Below, piece by piece: positions 11,553-22,020 of a DNA stretch of 64,000 nt (the stretch's first letter is position 1; each line of letters starts with the position of its first letter). This stretch comes from Cervus elaphus. Taxonomy: Eukaryota > Chordata > Mammalia > Artiodactyla > Cervidae. Made by a program: the position numbers and the translations under genes. The notes beneath the pieces were generated by a model. The model searched no databases and had not been told where the DNA came from. It was given only the letters and a program-made list of their open reading frames with translations. The DNA lies in contig NC_057832.1 in assembly GCF_910594005.1 (NCBI RefSeq), positions 102,559,152 through 102,623,151 on the forward strand, written 5' to 3'.

Positions 11553-11985
11553 AAGCACATCAAAAGGGCCTCAAAATGAGATGATAGGCATGACTTTCAC
11601 ACAGCAAGAGTATGAAATCCGGCTCACCGAGGGGTAACACTATGAGAAACAATGCATTGTTGATGCTTTGTTGGTTGCCTATGCTTTGTTGAAAAGCATC
11701 TTGAGATATTTTAAGAGTCAGGTGTACCCTACGATGCTCACCAGGTTCCAAAGGGTAAACTCGGAACACAGAGGGAACCGATCTACCAGTGATCCGCCCC
11801 GCCATCCAGAGCTTGGAACTGCAGAGATAACATCCTTGGCCTCGGGCAGCTCTTCTTCTCCACCCTTGGGTCTTCCCCCACCAGATTCACCCTGTCTGAG
11901 CCCCTCTCCCACTTCTGCTCTAGGCATAGATGACTCCTCAGCTTCAATGTTGTCACCTTAAATTGACCACGAATCTAAGTCAACC
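11553..11985. other. Unclassified non-coding stretch
   Basis: A 97-codon frame on + and its antisense shadow (about 11668-11961) are Ser/Pro-rich from the CT-rich base composition. I see no gene or repeat. Confidence 0.4.
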
Positions 11986-12440
11986 TGCCCCCCCCAACCT
12001 GGTTCCTTTCCTGAATCCTCCATATCACAGTTCCTAAGTACATTCTTACTCACTTGTATCATTCTTCCCCTCGTTAGACTGTAATTTCCACTAAGGCGGA
12101 GACCTTTATATTGCTACCCTGGTAGCTCAGTCGGTAAAGAATCTGCCTGCAGTGCAGGAGACCTGGGTTCTATCCCTGGATCGGGGAGATGCCCTGGAGA
12201 AGGAAATGGCAAATCACTCCAGTATCCTTGTCTGGAAAACCCCGTGGACAGGGGAGCCTGGTGGGCTGCAGTCCATGGGGTTGCAAAGAGTCGGGCACGA
12301 CTGAGCGACTAACACTTTTTCACTTTTCCATTAAGGCGGAGACCATATCTCTCGATTCACCTGTATTTACCAGTACCTGGTGCAACAAAGTGCCATTAAA
12401 TACCTGATTGAATAAATGAATGACTGAATGAAGATGGTAA
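11986..12440 (+). repeat. L2 LINE 3' end, interrupted by a SINE
   Basis: L2 sequence (GTTCCTAAGTACATTCTTAC ... AGACTGTAATTTCCACTAAG) is broken at 12104 by Bov-tA. It resumes at 12345 with CACCTGTATTTACCAGTACC and the L2 end TGATTGAATAAATGAATGAC. Confidence 0.65.
12086..12344 (+). mobile_element. Bov-tA SINE with unusually long 19-bp target duplication
   Basis: TTCCACTAAGGCGGAGACC at 12086-12104 and TTCCATTAAGGCGGAGACC at 12326-12344 differ at one base. Inside are the tRNA-like head (CTACCCTGGTAGCTCAGTCG) and Bov-A tail (GCAAAGAGTCGGGCACGACT). The low divergence of the tail suggests a fairly young copy. Confidence 0.95.
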
Positions 12441-12647
12441 TGGAGGTGAGAGAGAGAATGAGTGGGGTGTGAGAGAGTTGGGGAGGGAGTGATGGGAAGA
12501 AAGAAAAACAGACCAGGATAAAAACTACATCTGAGCTCAGAATAACCAATCTGTCGTAAGAGCGATTTTCTTTCACAGGCTTCGTATTTCCAATCAATTA
12601 TAGGTGCTTATTGGGCGTCTATATCTGGAATAGACAAATAAATGAAG

Positions 12648-13311
12648 CATGGCCCAGCCTTTTTGGCACCAGGGACTGGTTTCATGGAGGACAATTTTTC
12701 CATGGACAGGGGTGGGAGAGTTTGGTTTCGGGATGATTCAAGCACATTACATTTATTGTGCACTTTATTTCTATTATTATGTTGACTAAAAAAATACAGT
12801 CACAACCTGAGTTATTTTATTTGGTGGGAATGTTCAGGACTCCGAGCCTGGGAGACAGCATCTCAGTAGCTCTGAGAAAACTGCTCTAAGGAGGCAGGAG
12901 GGGAAGTCAGGCTATAAACAAGTTTGCAGCAAAGGGAGCAGACAATCTGAACATTAAAGATCAGCCATCAAGTTAAGGAATTTAGCATTCTGTGTATGGG
13001 AAGATGCAAGCCTCTGGGCTCCCTGAATTCATTCCTTGCATATGTACCTCAGCTATCTGGGGCCGATCCTGTTTTCTCGTTCTCCTTAAGGATTGGCAGA
13101 TCGCTGCTTCTTGCATTCCCCCAGCTCCTCAGCAATCCAGCATCCACTGGATTGCAATTTTGGGAGCCCTCATTCACATCTGGTGGCCAGAAATTGCTGA
13201 TGACTGTAACATTTCTTGTTTATTGATGTGGCAGGAGATATTTTCATTTTGCAGTTACATCAGTTCCACCTCATATTATCAGGCATTAGATCACGGAGGC
13301 TGGGACCCCTG
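12648..13311 (+). mobile_element. hAT-type DNA transposon remnant, split by an LTR
   Basis: CCTTTTTGGCACCAGGGACT, CAATTTTTCCATGGACAGGG and GGGATGATTCAAGCACATTA are the start of a common mammalian nonautonomous hAT element. The other end, AGGCATTAGATCACGG and GGCTGGGACCCCTG, lies after 13273. Terminal CATGGCCCAGCC and CAGGGGTCCCAGCC (read inward) agree as degenerate inverted repeats. Much of the element's middle is missing besides the LTR insertion. I am unsure of the exact family name. Confidence 0.65.
12781..13273 (-). mobile_element. Solo LTR of an endogenous retrovirus (betaretrovirus-like ending)
   Basis: Read on -, the segment starts TGAGGTGGAACTGATGTAAC, carries GAGATGCTGTCTCCCAGGCT and an AATAAA signal, and ends in a T-rich block closed by AGTCAAC. 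TATTAT at 12775-12780 and 13274-13279 is a 6-bp target duplication. It sits inside the hAT element and has no internal viral genes. The class assignment is from the layout of the 3' end and is tentative. Confidence 0.65.
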
Positions 13312-13611
13312 ATACAGAGAATAACACACACATGCCATAATTATAATGAAGGTAGAATGGGCCAAAAAGTATATTTTGAAATACAGAAAAGTAAAACTAA
13401 AAGAAAGAAGTTCAACAGTTCCGAATGTAAATAGCTACAGGCAGAAGTATCTTAGACATGGAGCTTCACAGGGCGGCACTGGAGGGAGGTTTTGCAGGAT
13501 GGGTAGGAGTTGAGTAGTGGAAGATGGAAAAACCTTCCTGGTGGGAGAAGCAATCTGAATAAAGGCAGCGACTGAGAAAGCCCAGGCCTTTCCCAAGACT
13601 GTGGCTTAGGT
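13312..13611 (+). repeat. L2-like remnant in otherwise unclassified DNA
   Basis: 13440-13575 (GGAGGGAGGTTTTGCAGGAT, CTTCCTGGTGGGAGAAGCAA) resembles an internal L2-like segment also seen at 62056-62690. The rest is unassigned. Confidence 0.35.
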
Positions 13612-13893
13612 CAGCACTGTGCAGCAGAAATGACATGTGAGCTACATAGGTAATGTTAAATTTTCTAGTATCAACATTTTAAAAAGTGAAAATAAACAAG
13701 GGAAATTAATTTTAATATTAAATTTTATCTAAGTCCATATATCCAAAACATTCCAATACACGATCAATATAAACAATCATTAATGAGATATTTCACATTC
13801 TGGTCCCTAAGTATTAAAAACACAGTGTGTCTTTGACACCTTCGGCACATCTCGGTTTGGGCTGGCCACATTTCAAGGGCTCAGAGGCCAGTG
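13612..13893 (+). mobile_element. Nonautonomous DNA transposon (hAT-like, family uncertain)
   Basis: GTGAGCTACATAGGTAATGT, TTAAATTTTCTAGTATCAAC, AATCATTAATGAGATATTTC and GGCCACATTTCAAGGGCTC follow a widespread mammalian MER element with the 'CACATTTCAAGTGCTC' end. The left end, CAGCACTGTGCAGCAG, fits a degraded terminal repeat. Confidence 0.55.
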
Positions 13894-16029
13894 CACTCAG
13901 GTGGGACATGCTTGGGCTGGCTAGGGTGGACCCACCCAGGGAAGATACCACCCACCCAGGATGTGGCAGAGGCTGAAGTTTGAATGGGCATATTTAATAC
14001 TATGGTTTTCATAATGTGAGTTATCAATATAAGCTCAAAAGTGGGAGGTACGGAAGACTGCGGGAGCACAGTCAAGGGCAGAGGTTACCAATGTGAGACC
14101 GGCAGGGGCAGTACCGAGGCAAGGCCGGAGGTCACAGACATGGTCCCCGGCAGCTACAACTGTACATAATGACCGCTGCCTGGCACACTTCCAGAGCAGA
14201 GGCACCTGGCCCGACTTGGTAATAGGAAATTGTCAAGGGAATTTGAGGCTAGTTAGTTTATTCAGGCCTCTTGAATGGAGGAAATGTAAACACTAGGGAG
14301 ATTCAGGAAGGCGCCTCCCACCAGGAGCTGAGCAGCAGAGAAAAGCAAGCTGCAGAGGAGGAAGAGGGAAACAGAGGTGCAGAGAGAGAGAGCATCGGAG
14401 GACATGGGAAGGCTGTCTGGGTACCACTGGCTTTCAAGTTCCAGCTTTCAGACTCTTCTGAGCACCCCTGAAATCCTGCCCTCGGGATGTCCTTTAATCT
14501 TAAACTAAAGTCTCTTCTCTCCCTCTTCTTTTCCTCTCTTGTAGAATGCTGGTTTCTGTTCCATGCAACTAAAGTTTAGAGTCCTGAGAAATACTATTAG
14601 TCCAGGGTTTTATAACATGTAAGGTTGTTTTTTCTCCCCACTCCTGATCTGGGAAGAAGGCACAGGGAAGAAGTGGAGGCACCCGCATGAGAAGTGAAAT
14701 GGTCAGGGTCAACACCCAATTCAATGAGAAGTGGGTGGGTGTTGGGGAGATGGCCAAGGGTTTGAGTTTGGATGACTGGAAAATTGTTGGTGTCCTCCAC
14801 ACAGGTGGGAGGAGGGTGAGAGGGAGGGCAGGACTCTAAGGGGAAATGATGCTGCATTGTGCACGGACATCGAGTTCTCAGCATCTCTGCCCTGGCTGGG
14901 CGTGTGGAGGCGCCGGGCAGCCCATGCCCCTTGCTGAGTGTGGAGCTGCTTGTGCCCACCAGCAGGCTGTCAGGGGTACCCTGGTCTGAATGGTCTCCTA
15001 AGGCTTCCGGATTACAGGCTTTCATCTCCTGGTCTGCTGCCGGCTTTGGCTACAACAAATAGTCACTTCTGTGTTTATCTTCAGATCCGTCTTCTGACGC
15101 TTTCTCTCCCACTGGCACCTGCCGCTTATTCCCTGCACCAGTCTCCCCCCTCTGTGGTCTTCTTTCCCTTCTCTTCATGTCTCAGAGCTGGGGTACCCTA
15201 CTTTAAAAACAGGAAGAAAACCTAACAGATATACAAACATGCACACAAACACACACAACACAAATGCATGCATTTATTTTCTCTCCCTCTCCCTGTAGGC
15301 CCCCCACCTCCTCTTTCTCTCCATCAGCCAGACTTATTCAGTAACACTTTCCCCCTAGAGCAAACCTTTCAGAGATTTTCAGCCTCTCCGGGGAAAGCAA
15401 TGGCAGATAATGCATGGAGTCCCCTGTTATATTTTCCCTGGCTATTCCAACCGAGACAGCACTCTCTACCTGACACTGATCACCACCACACACCCAGCAC
15501 ACCCACCCCATGCACCATGCACCCTAATATGCCGTGAATGCACGCTGCCTCTCTCTAGTCCTCCTGCAAAGCCCTAGCAGCTTCTTTTGCATTTGCTGGC
15601 TACAGGCAAGGGCAGTGAAAAAGTATTCAACCTAATTTTATCCTGTCTCAGTCTCTCTTCTTTAAGGACTTTTCAGGTATCAATCCTAGAAGCTTGTGAA
15701 AGGGGAGTCATGATAGGAATTTCACAGCCAAGGAAACCAGAGTCACTTTGGGGTTAAAGGCTCCAGGCCCCATTTTCAAAGAGCCTTTGGCACTCACAGC
15801 CTAAGGGTTTTTTGGTCCCATTCTCTGGCTCAGTGGTCACCCAACATTTCTGATTGCTTGCTCCATCCACAAAGCTTTTTTGAGCATCCACCCCCAGTGT
15901 ATGCATATTTATTTACTTATAAATTATAATCATGTACCACTACGTATACATTATGCACTTTATAAATAGACATACTCATTATAATAGGTATAATAGACAT
16001 GTTCAAAAAATAGACATTTAAAAAGGAGA
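13894..16029. other. Long stretch without recognised elements
   Basis: No SINE or LINE seen. 15240-15270 is an imperfect CA run and 15895-16020 is very AT-rich. The longest frame (14597-15025, minus) has no family resemblance. I see no promoter, exon or RNA gene. Confidence 0.5.
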
Positions 16030-16530
16030 GGATAAAGGATAAATATAACTGGAAGGACCACTATGTTCTTCCTTCTCCCAGTGGATCGTGTATACCTCCT
16101 GGGATGCATGCCCACTTTGCAGACTTCCTATTTCCCCATCAGCCTCCCCACAGTGTGGTCTCTGAGGTGGGTATTGCTGCTGCTCATCAACATTTGCAGT
16201 TCCCCTTATCTTCCAGATACACATGGGAAGATTGCATCCCCTAGTCCTTGAAGGTAGGAGTGGCTATGTGACTGGCATGTCCAATCAATGACTCACTTCT
16301 GCTTGGGAGCACCAGGAACCACGATGCTCCATGCTCTCCCTTCTCTTGCCACAACAAAGCCTGAAGTCTCATGTTGAAATGTGGTGTTGTGGATGGTCCT
16401 CTGGGAACCCTCAAGTGGTTACATTACAGATACTGCTGAGCCACACTGGATTTGAGTTTGAGGGGTTGTTTGTTATTGCAGCACAACCTAACTTGTCTTG
16501 ATTGATACTCTCTGTAATGAACCAGATGAC
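16030..16530 (+). repeat. Ancient LTR-like repeat (family uncertain)
   Basis: GAGTGGCTATGTGACTGGCA, CCATGCTCTCCCTTCTCTTG and the closing block GGTTGTTTGTTATTGCAGCA ... CTTGATTGATA resemble the end of an old mammalian LTR whose consensus closes 'GCAGCATAACCTAGC..GACTGATACA'. Heavy divergence prevents a firm name. Confidence 0.4.
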
Positions 16531-17150
16531 ATCATGGTCCTGAGTTTGTCTAATTTGCCTCTGAGGGCTGGTCTCTCCCAACTTGCATTGCTGAGACAAT
16601 AGTGACAGCCAGCCATTGTACCATCAAAGGAAGAAAGAGTAGGGAACTGAGCTAAGGAGTCAAGACGTAATCAATGGCCCAGCATGTGACAAGCAAACCT
16701 GGAGACCAATGAGGTGCCATCTGAGCAGACGTGCCCAGGAATTGAGGGGCAGTGATCACTGTAATCCAAAATCCCTCCTTGGACTCTGGCCAGAAGAGTT
16801 CCAAGACAGGGGGTGAAAAATGACTATGTTCCTGGTTTCTCCATGTCCTGTGTCTTGCTAATAGAAAGGAGTTCAGGTTGGAGCCAGATACAAAAATCCT
16901 TCCCCTTCAAGTTACTCTTTTAGCTCCCAAGGCTGTGGATCTTTGTCTTTAAGAAAATTTCAGGGGAATTAGATTAGATAAGTACCTATATTACTGAAGC
17001 TACCTTTCCACTGGCTCTAAACAGCCCATTTCTCACATGCCTCCCAGATCAGCTGATACAAGGACTGTTCCTGAATTACACTATGGGATCCCATGTGGTT
17101 AAGAAGAGGGGATTTTGAATTTGAAACTCTGTTAAACCTTTTACACTTTT
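16531..17150. other. Unclassified non-coding stretch
   Basis: Nothing recognised. It forms the left flank of the BovB insertion. Confidence 0.45.
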
Positions 17151-17169
17151 AAACCTGATATCAATCAAT

Positions 17170-17766
17170 TCAGTTGCTCAGTCGTGTCCGACTCTTTGCA
17201 ACCCCATGAACCGCAGCATTCCAGGCCTCCCTGTCCATCACCAACTCCCGGAGTCCACCCAAACCCATGTCCATTGAGTCGGTGATGCCATCCAACCATC
17301 TCATCCTCTGTCGTCCCCTTCTCCTCCTGGCCTTAATCTTTCCCAGCATCAGGGTCTTTTCAAATGAGTCAGCTCTTCGCATCAGGTGGCCAAAGTATTG
17401 GAGTTTCAGCTTCAACATCAGTCCTTCCAATGAACACCCAGGACTGATCTCCTTTAGGATGGACTGGTTGGATCTCCTTGCAGTCCAAGGGACTCTCAAG
17501 AGTTTTCTCCAACACCACAGTTCAAAAACATCAGTTCTTCTGTGCTCAGCTTTCTTTATAGTCCAACTCTCATATCCATACATGACCACTGGAAAAACCA
17601 CAGCCTTGACTAGATGGACCTTTGTTGACAAAGTAATGTCTCTGCCTTTTAATATGCTGTCTAGGTTGGTCATAACTTTCCTTCCAAGGAGTAAGCATCT
17701 TTTAATTTCATGGCTGCAGTCACCATCTGCAGTGATTTTGGAGCCCAGAAAAATAAAGTCAGCCAC
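17170..17766 (-). pseudogene. BovB ORF2 C-terminal fragment
   Basis: A 198-codon frame on - encodes the C-terminal part of the BovB ORF2 protein, downstream of the reverse-transcriptase core. Recognisable blocks are FLGSKITADGDCSHEIKR near the start, GYESWTIKKAE in the middle, an Arg-rich RRRRGRQRMRWLDGI segment and the closing MDREAWNAAVHGVAKSRT. It is open throughout but has lost its catalytic domain by truncation, so it is a fossil. It overlaps the inverted segment's frame on the other strand. It would not be made as a separate protein. Confidence 0.85.
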
Positions 17767-17787
17767 TGTTTCCGCATCTATTTGCCA

Positions 17788-18340
17788 GGAAGTGATAGGA
17801 ATCAGCGAACTAAAATGGACTGGAATGGGTGAATTTAACTCAGATGACTATTATATCTACTACTGTGGGCAAGAATCCCTTAGAAGAAATGGAGTAGCCA
17901 TCATAGTCAACAAGAGAGTCCAAAATGCAGTACTTGGATGCAATGTCAAAAATGACAGAACGATCTCTGTTTGTTTCCAAGGCAAACCATTCAATATCAC
18001 GGTATCCAAGTCTATGCCCCGACCAGTAACGCTAAAGAAACTGAAGTTGGACAGTTCTATGAAGACCTACAAGACCTTCTAGAACTAACACCCAAAAAAG
18101 ATGTCCTTTTCACTGTAGGGGACTGGAGTGCAAAAGTAGGAAGTCAAGAAATACCTGGAGTAACAGGCAAATTTGGCCTTGGAGTACAGAATGAAGCAGG
18201 GCAAAGGCTAATAGAGTTCTGCCAAGAGAATGCACTGGTCATAGCAAACACCCTCTTCCAACAACACAAGAGAAGACTCTACACTTGGACATCACCAGAT
18301 GGTCGACACCGAAATCAGATTGATTATATTCTTTGCAGCC
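17788..18340 (+). pseudogene. BovB endonuclease-domain fragment, inverted and frameshifted
   Basis: The + strand encodes part of the APE-like endonuclease domain of BovB ORF2. It starts at a GISELKWTGMGEFNSDDYY block and continues through GQESLRRNGVAIIVNKRV. One frameshift lies near 18000. In the next frame VYAPTSN, LLELTPKKDVLFTVGDWSAK, PGVTGKFGLGVQNEAGQRL and the RNQIDYILCS end are visible. The family usually has Asn in the GDWNAK motif; here it is Ser. Without its 5' start and reverse transcriptase it is dead. Confidence 0.88.
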
Positions 18341-18353
18341 CAAAACCTGATAT

Positions 18354-18751
18354 AAGGCTTGATATATTGGTCGAGCTGCCCTAATAGAGACTAAATAACA
18401 GTAGCTTCTACCAGAATACTTTGTCTATTCTTTTCCACATAATAGTCTACAGGTCTTGGGCTGGTCAGGCAGCTCTGCTGTCCAACATTTTTTCTGGTTC
18501 ATTTTACTTTTCTCTTTGGCCACCTTCACCATTGAACTTCCCTCTCATGGTCTAAGATGGCTGTCCCAGTTACCACCACTTTTCAGACAATAGGAATAGG
18601 AGAAGCAAGGCATATCCCAGAAACCAGAAGTAGCACACATCACTGCTGCTTAGATCTCATGACCTAACTTTAGTCACATAGCGGCAGTTAAGCTGCAAGG
18701 AACCCTGGGAAAGATCATCTCCAGCTGGGCAGACATGCTTTTGGACATGCT
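18354..18751. repeat. Old interspersed repeat-like sequence, family uncertain
   Basis: TCATGGTCTAAGATGGCTGT, CATATCCCAGAAACCAG, TAGCACACATCACTGCTGC and AGCTGCAAGGAACCCTGGGA resemble an old mammalian repeat with a 'CAGCTGCAAGG..GCTGGGAAA' block. Related pieces may lie near 11122 and 22170. Confidence 0.35.
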
Positions 18752-18899
18752 TTTATTAAAGGATGGAGAAGGAAGTGCACAGCCCATACCAGTATTCTTG
18801 CCTAGAGAATCCCATGAATAGAGGAGTCTGGCAAGCTACAGTCCGTGGGTGTGCAAAGAATCAGACACAGCTGAGCAATTAACACACTTTATTAAAGGA
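18752..18899 (+). mobile_element. Bov-A monomer SINE, 12-bp target duplication
   Basis: TTTATTAAAGGA at 18752-18763 and 18888-18899 is exact. The insert begins TGGAGAAGGAAGTGCACAGC and ends CAGACACAGCTGAGCAATTA. There is no tRNA-like head, so it is a single Bov-A unit. Confidence 0.94.
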
Positions 18900-19015
18900 A
18901 GAAAAAAAGAATGAATATTAGTGAACAACTGACAGCCTCTTGCTTCTTGGCGTGCTATCTAGCCTTCTTAGGAAGCTTTTCCTCCTACCTCTGCCCCAGT
19001 CCATGAGCGCCGATA

Positions 19016-19177
19016 GTACCCTGCACTGCTGGTACACAACACATCACCAGTACTCAACACATGATGGAGTACTCATCATGGTACTGCATTGTAGTACACA
19101 ACTCATCACTGGTACTCAGCACTGCTAGTACTCAACATGTGACGAGTACATGTGCCATGGTACTCCCCAGTGTGCTG
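19016..19177. repeat. GTAC-phased degenerate minisatellite
   Basis: GTAC occurs at 19016, 19032, 19050, 19069, 19081, 19094, 19112, 19128, 19146 and 19160, at spacings of 12-19 bases. Units look like GTACTCAACACATGATGG with variation. I read it as about ten degenerate units of a minisatellite. Confidence 0.75.
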
Positions 19178-19229
19178 TAAATGGCTGCTTACTCTTCTCT
19201 GGGTCTCATCAGGCAAAGCTTCATGAAAG

Positions 19230-19320
19230 TGGAGGCTGTGTTCATCTGGTTTGCCCTTATATCCCCTGGCCCTGGCACTTAGTGCTTAATAAATATTTAT
19301 TGACTAAATAAATAGATGAT
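19230..19320 (+). repeat. L2 LINE 3' terminus
   Basis: CCCTGGCCCTGGCACTTAGT and GCTTAATAAATATTTATTGA followed by a TAAATAA tail are the L2 3' end. Confidence 0.65.
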
Positions 19321-20128
19321 TGTGTGATAGGAGAGTAATTATTAAGTTATGGCTGGTCTCTGCCATTCCCTCCCTACTGCCCTCTGGTCTTGCCTACCTT
19401 TGCCTGCCTCCTGCCTCTTTCCTTCTTCTCCTCAAGGCCAGGCTCCCTCTGGCAAGACCAGTGCTTTGGATTTTTGTGATGCACGATTATGAGAAACAAG
19501 GAAGAGAGAAAAGAAACAGAAGGCTGCAGTTGAGAGGACAGTTTTTGAATAACTGTCCTGGCAAGAGCAAAGTGAATAGCCAAGAAAAGTAGATTTAAAG
19601 TGTATCACTGCGGGCATCACGGCATTAAGAAATGCAAGAAGGACAGGACAGAATCTATTTGAAGAATTTTAAAATTTGTTAGACTGTTTCTATGACCCAG
19701 ACACTGCCTGGTGACTAGACAAGCTGTGGCTCAGAAGGAAATGACTCAGAACACCAGGAAAATGTCAGGGAAGTGTAAATCCCAGAAAGGCTGCTTCACA
19801 ACAAATTTCTGCCTGCTTTGGATCCTTAGGAAAAATAAACAACTCTGCCAAAGATCCAAGTATACGTCAGTGGTTTTCAAACATTTTTCAGGTAATATCA
19901 AGCCTAGAAATGATGATGTTCTCCATATAGCCCCAGGAGATATTTGTATATTTATTCTATTTTATAAATCAAAATCTTAGTAGGAGACAATGTTATCTAA
20001 ATCATATATATAAATATAATATCATATCCAGACATACATGTCTGAAAAGATTAGTTGTTAAATTAAACATTAAAAAGCTATTTCTGAATTTCCCTGTTAA
20101 TACTCGTTTGCAACTGGCTCATCCTTAC
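19321..20128. other. Unclassified non-coding stretch
   Basis: Open frames of 60-90 codons on both strands, none with family resemblance. 19985-20070 is AT-rich. Nothing else seen. Confidence 0.45.
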
Positions 20129-20345
20129 TGGCTTCCCTGGTGGCTTAGAAGGTAAAGAATCTGCCTGCAATGCAGGAGACCCAGGTTTAATCCCTGGGTG
20201 GGGAAGATCCCCTGGACAAGGGCAAGGCAACCCACTCCACAGTATTCTTGCCTGGAGAATCCCATGGACAGAGGAGCCTTGTGGGCTACAGTCCATGGGG
20301 TCTCAAAGAAACAGACATGACTGAGGGACCAGCACTTTCACTTTA
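20129..20345 (+). mobile_element. Bov-tA SINE
   Basis: TGGCTTCCCTGGTGGCTTAG, GGTAAAGAATCTGCCTGCAA and GGAGAATCCCATGGACAGAG show head and tail in sense. I could not find a convincing target duplication. Confidence 0.92.
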
Positions 20346-20454
20346 ATACTTATTACAATTGTCTGTGCTTATTGATTATATAAGCTATATGAAAAATTAA
20401 AGGGAAAGTTTATGGGAGCAAATCTGAAAATGGAGAAAATTCTGTGCATTAATG

Positions 20455-20592
20455 TTTTCTGTAAATTAGGAGGACATCTCTAGACTATAAATTCCACAGG
20501 GGAAGTGGCAATGACTGTCTTATTTGTTGCTCTGTTTCAGTTCCTAGGACAGTGTCTGACACATTCTAGAAACGAAACAAATATGTGTGACC
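20455..20592 (+). repeat. L2 LINE 3' end remnant
   Basis: GACTATAAATTCCACAGGGG, GACTGTCTTATTTGTTGCTC and CCTAGGACAGTGTCTGACAC match the L2 terminal order. Confidence 0.6.
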
Positions 20593-20985
20593 AGCTCTTT
20601 CATCTTAGCTATGGAACCTCTCACTCCAACTGGAGTCTAATTTGACAACTGCTGGCCAACAGCAACACTCCCTGTCAATGGCGTTCTCTTTTTGTTGGTA
20701 AATGTGTTCAAGGTTCCAGGGCCACCCTCACTCCTCCTGGTTCTTAAAAATTGAATGACACACTCAGTATGTGTGAGATCCTAATCCCAAGAACTCCTGT
20801 GATTTTGGGAGTGAAACTGGGGCAAGTTGGCCTGCTTCTGAGTAGGATTTGTGAAAGGATTCTTGATTGTTTTGTTTTTGTGTCTTTGTTCAAGGTCTTA
20901 AAACCGTATGATAACAATAAAAAGTATAACAAATAACATTGGTATTTACATTTGCAAATCCAACATACTTAGACTTTTTGTTTTC
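20593..20985. other. Unclassified non-coding stretch
   Basis: Nothing recognised. Confidence 0.4.
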
Positions 20986-22020
20986 TCCCTGTAGTCATTT
21001 CCTTATTTTTATTTATTTTAAATTACATAATTAGCATATGAATGACACTTCACAATGATTAAAATCGCAACAATAAAATATGACCTCAGACCCAGTCTTC
21101 TGAGAGGCAGCAACTTTCCCTGATTTGTACCCTTCCAGATCTTTTCCTATACTTTTACATATAAATGTATATGTACCTAGAGACATTTATAGTTTTATCT
21201 ATTCATTATTTCTATAAATGGCATAATTTATTACTGGTGCTCTGTGACTTACTTTTTCTTTTGGAATATGTCTTAAAGCCCTTTCCATGTTCATCCATAT
21301 AAATCTACCTTATATTTTTAACCATTCATAGTATTCCATAACACCTGATAGCTCAGCTGGTAAAGAATCCATCTGCAATGCAGGAGACCCCGGTTCGATT
21401 CTGGGTTGGGAAGATCCACTGGAGAAGGGATAGGCTTCTGACTCCAGTATTCTTGGGTTTCCCTGGTGGCTCAGCTGGTAACAAACCTGCCTACAATTTA
21501 GGAGACTTGGGTTCAATCCCTGGGTTGGGAAGATCCCCTGGAAAAAGGAATAGCTACCCATTCCAGTATTCTGACCTGGAGAATTCCATAGACTATATAG
21601 TCCATGGGGTCACAAAGAGTCGGACACAACTGAATGACTTTCACTTTGCTTTCATTCTCAATATGCTACAGTGTACTCACCTAGTCTCCTACTACTAGCT
21701 ATGTACATGGTTTTTAATTTTTTGGTTTATGTACATCACTAGCAATCAGCATCTTATTCATGCTTCACTATATATACACTTATGAGAGTCCTACTCTAGG
21801 AAAAACAGTGAGAAATCGAATTGCTGGGTCAAAGGGTATGAACACTTAAATTTTCACAGACACTGACAAATAACTCTTCAAAGTAGTTGCACCAATTTAT
21901 TCTCCCACAAGTACTGTATGAGAGAATCAGCTTCTGTAAACTCCTGTCATCACCATCAAACTAAAATGACTGCTGACCAGATGAGTGAAAATAATTTCCC
22001 ACTGTTGTTTTATTTCACCC
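20986..22020 (-). repeat. Old L1 (L1M-type) 3' region, antisense
   Basis: CATCCATATAAATCTACCTT ... TTTTAACCATTCATAGTATT before the nested SINE and GAATTGCTGGGTCAAAGGGT, TGCACCAATTTATTCTCCCA after it are in the order of old mammalian L1 3' UTR sequence read antisense. No coding capacity remains. Confidence 0.65.
21341..21649 (+). mobile_element. Dimeric-head Bov-tA SINE, sense
   Basis: A first tRNA-like head (GATAGCTCAGCTGGTAAAGA) runs through a shortened body to CCAGTATTCTTGGGTTTCCC. There a complete second Bov-tA (TGGCTCAGCTGGTAACAAAC ... ACAAAGAGTCGGACACAACT) starts. The same internal join is seen at 29211, 30114 and 48089. It is nested in an old L1. Confidence 0.9.

Larger units (their letters stand above)
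17151..18353 (-). mobile_element. BovB LINE with 5' inversion (twin priming), 11-bp target duplication
   Basis: AAACCTGATAT occurs at 17151-17161 and 18343-18353. The left 0.6 kb is the antisense BovB 3' end (CAATTCAGTTGCTCAGTCGT ... ACTGTTTCCGCATC). From about 17785 the sequence switches to sense-orientation BovB endonuclease-domain coding sequence and stops at the right duplication. The two parts come from distant positions of the element, and the switch lies near GGAAGTGAT, which may be microhomology. The middle (most of the reverse transcriptase) is absent. Confidence 0.95.

Noticed and set aside
17267..18082. 271-codon open frame on +
   Set aside because: It joins the antisense of the BovB 3' end to the inverted endonuclease segment across the inversion junction, so it is an artefact of the rearranged element.
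19016..19177. CRISPR-like array
   Set aside because: Mammalian DNA. The recurring part is only GTAC and the units are all diverged, with no conserved repeat of 23-40 bp.
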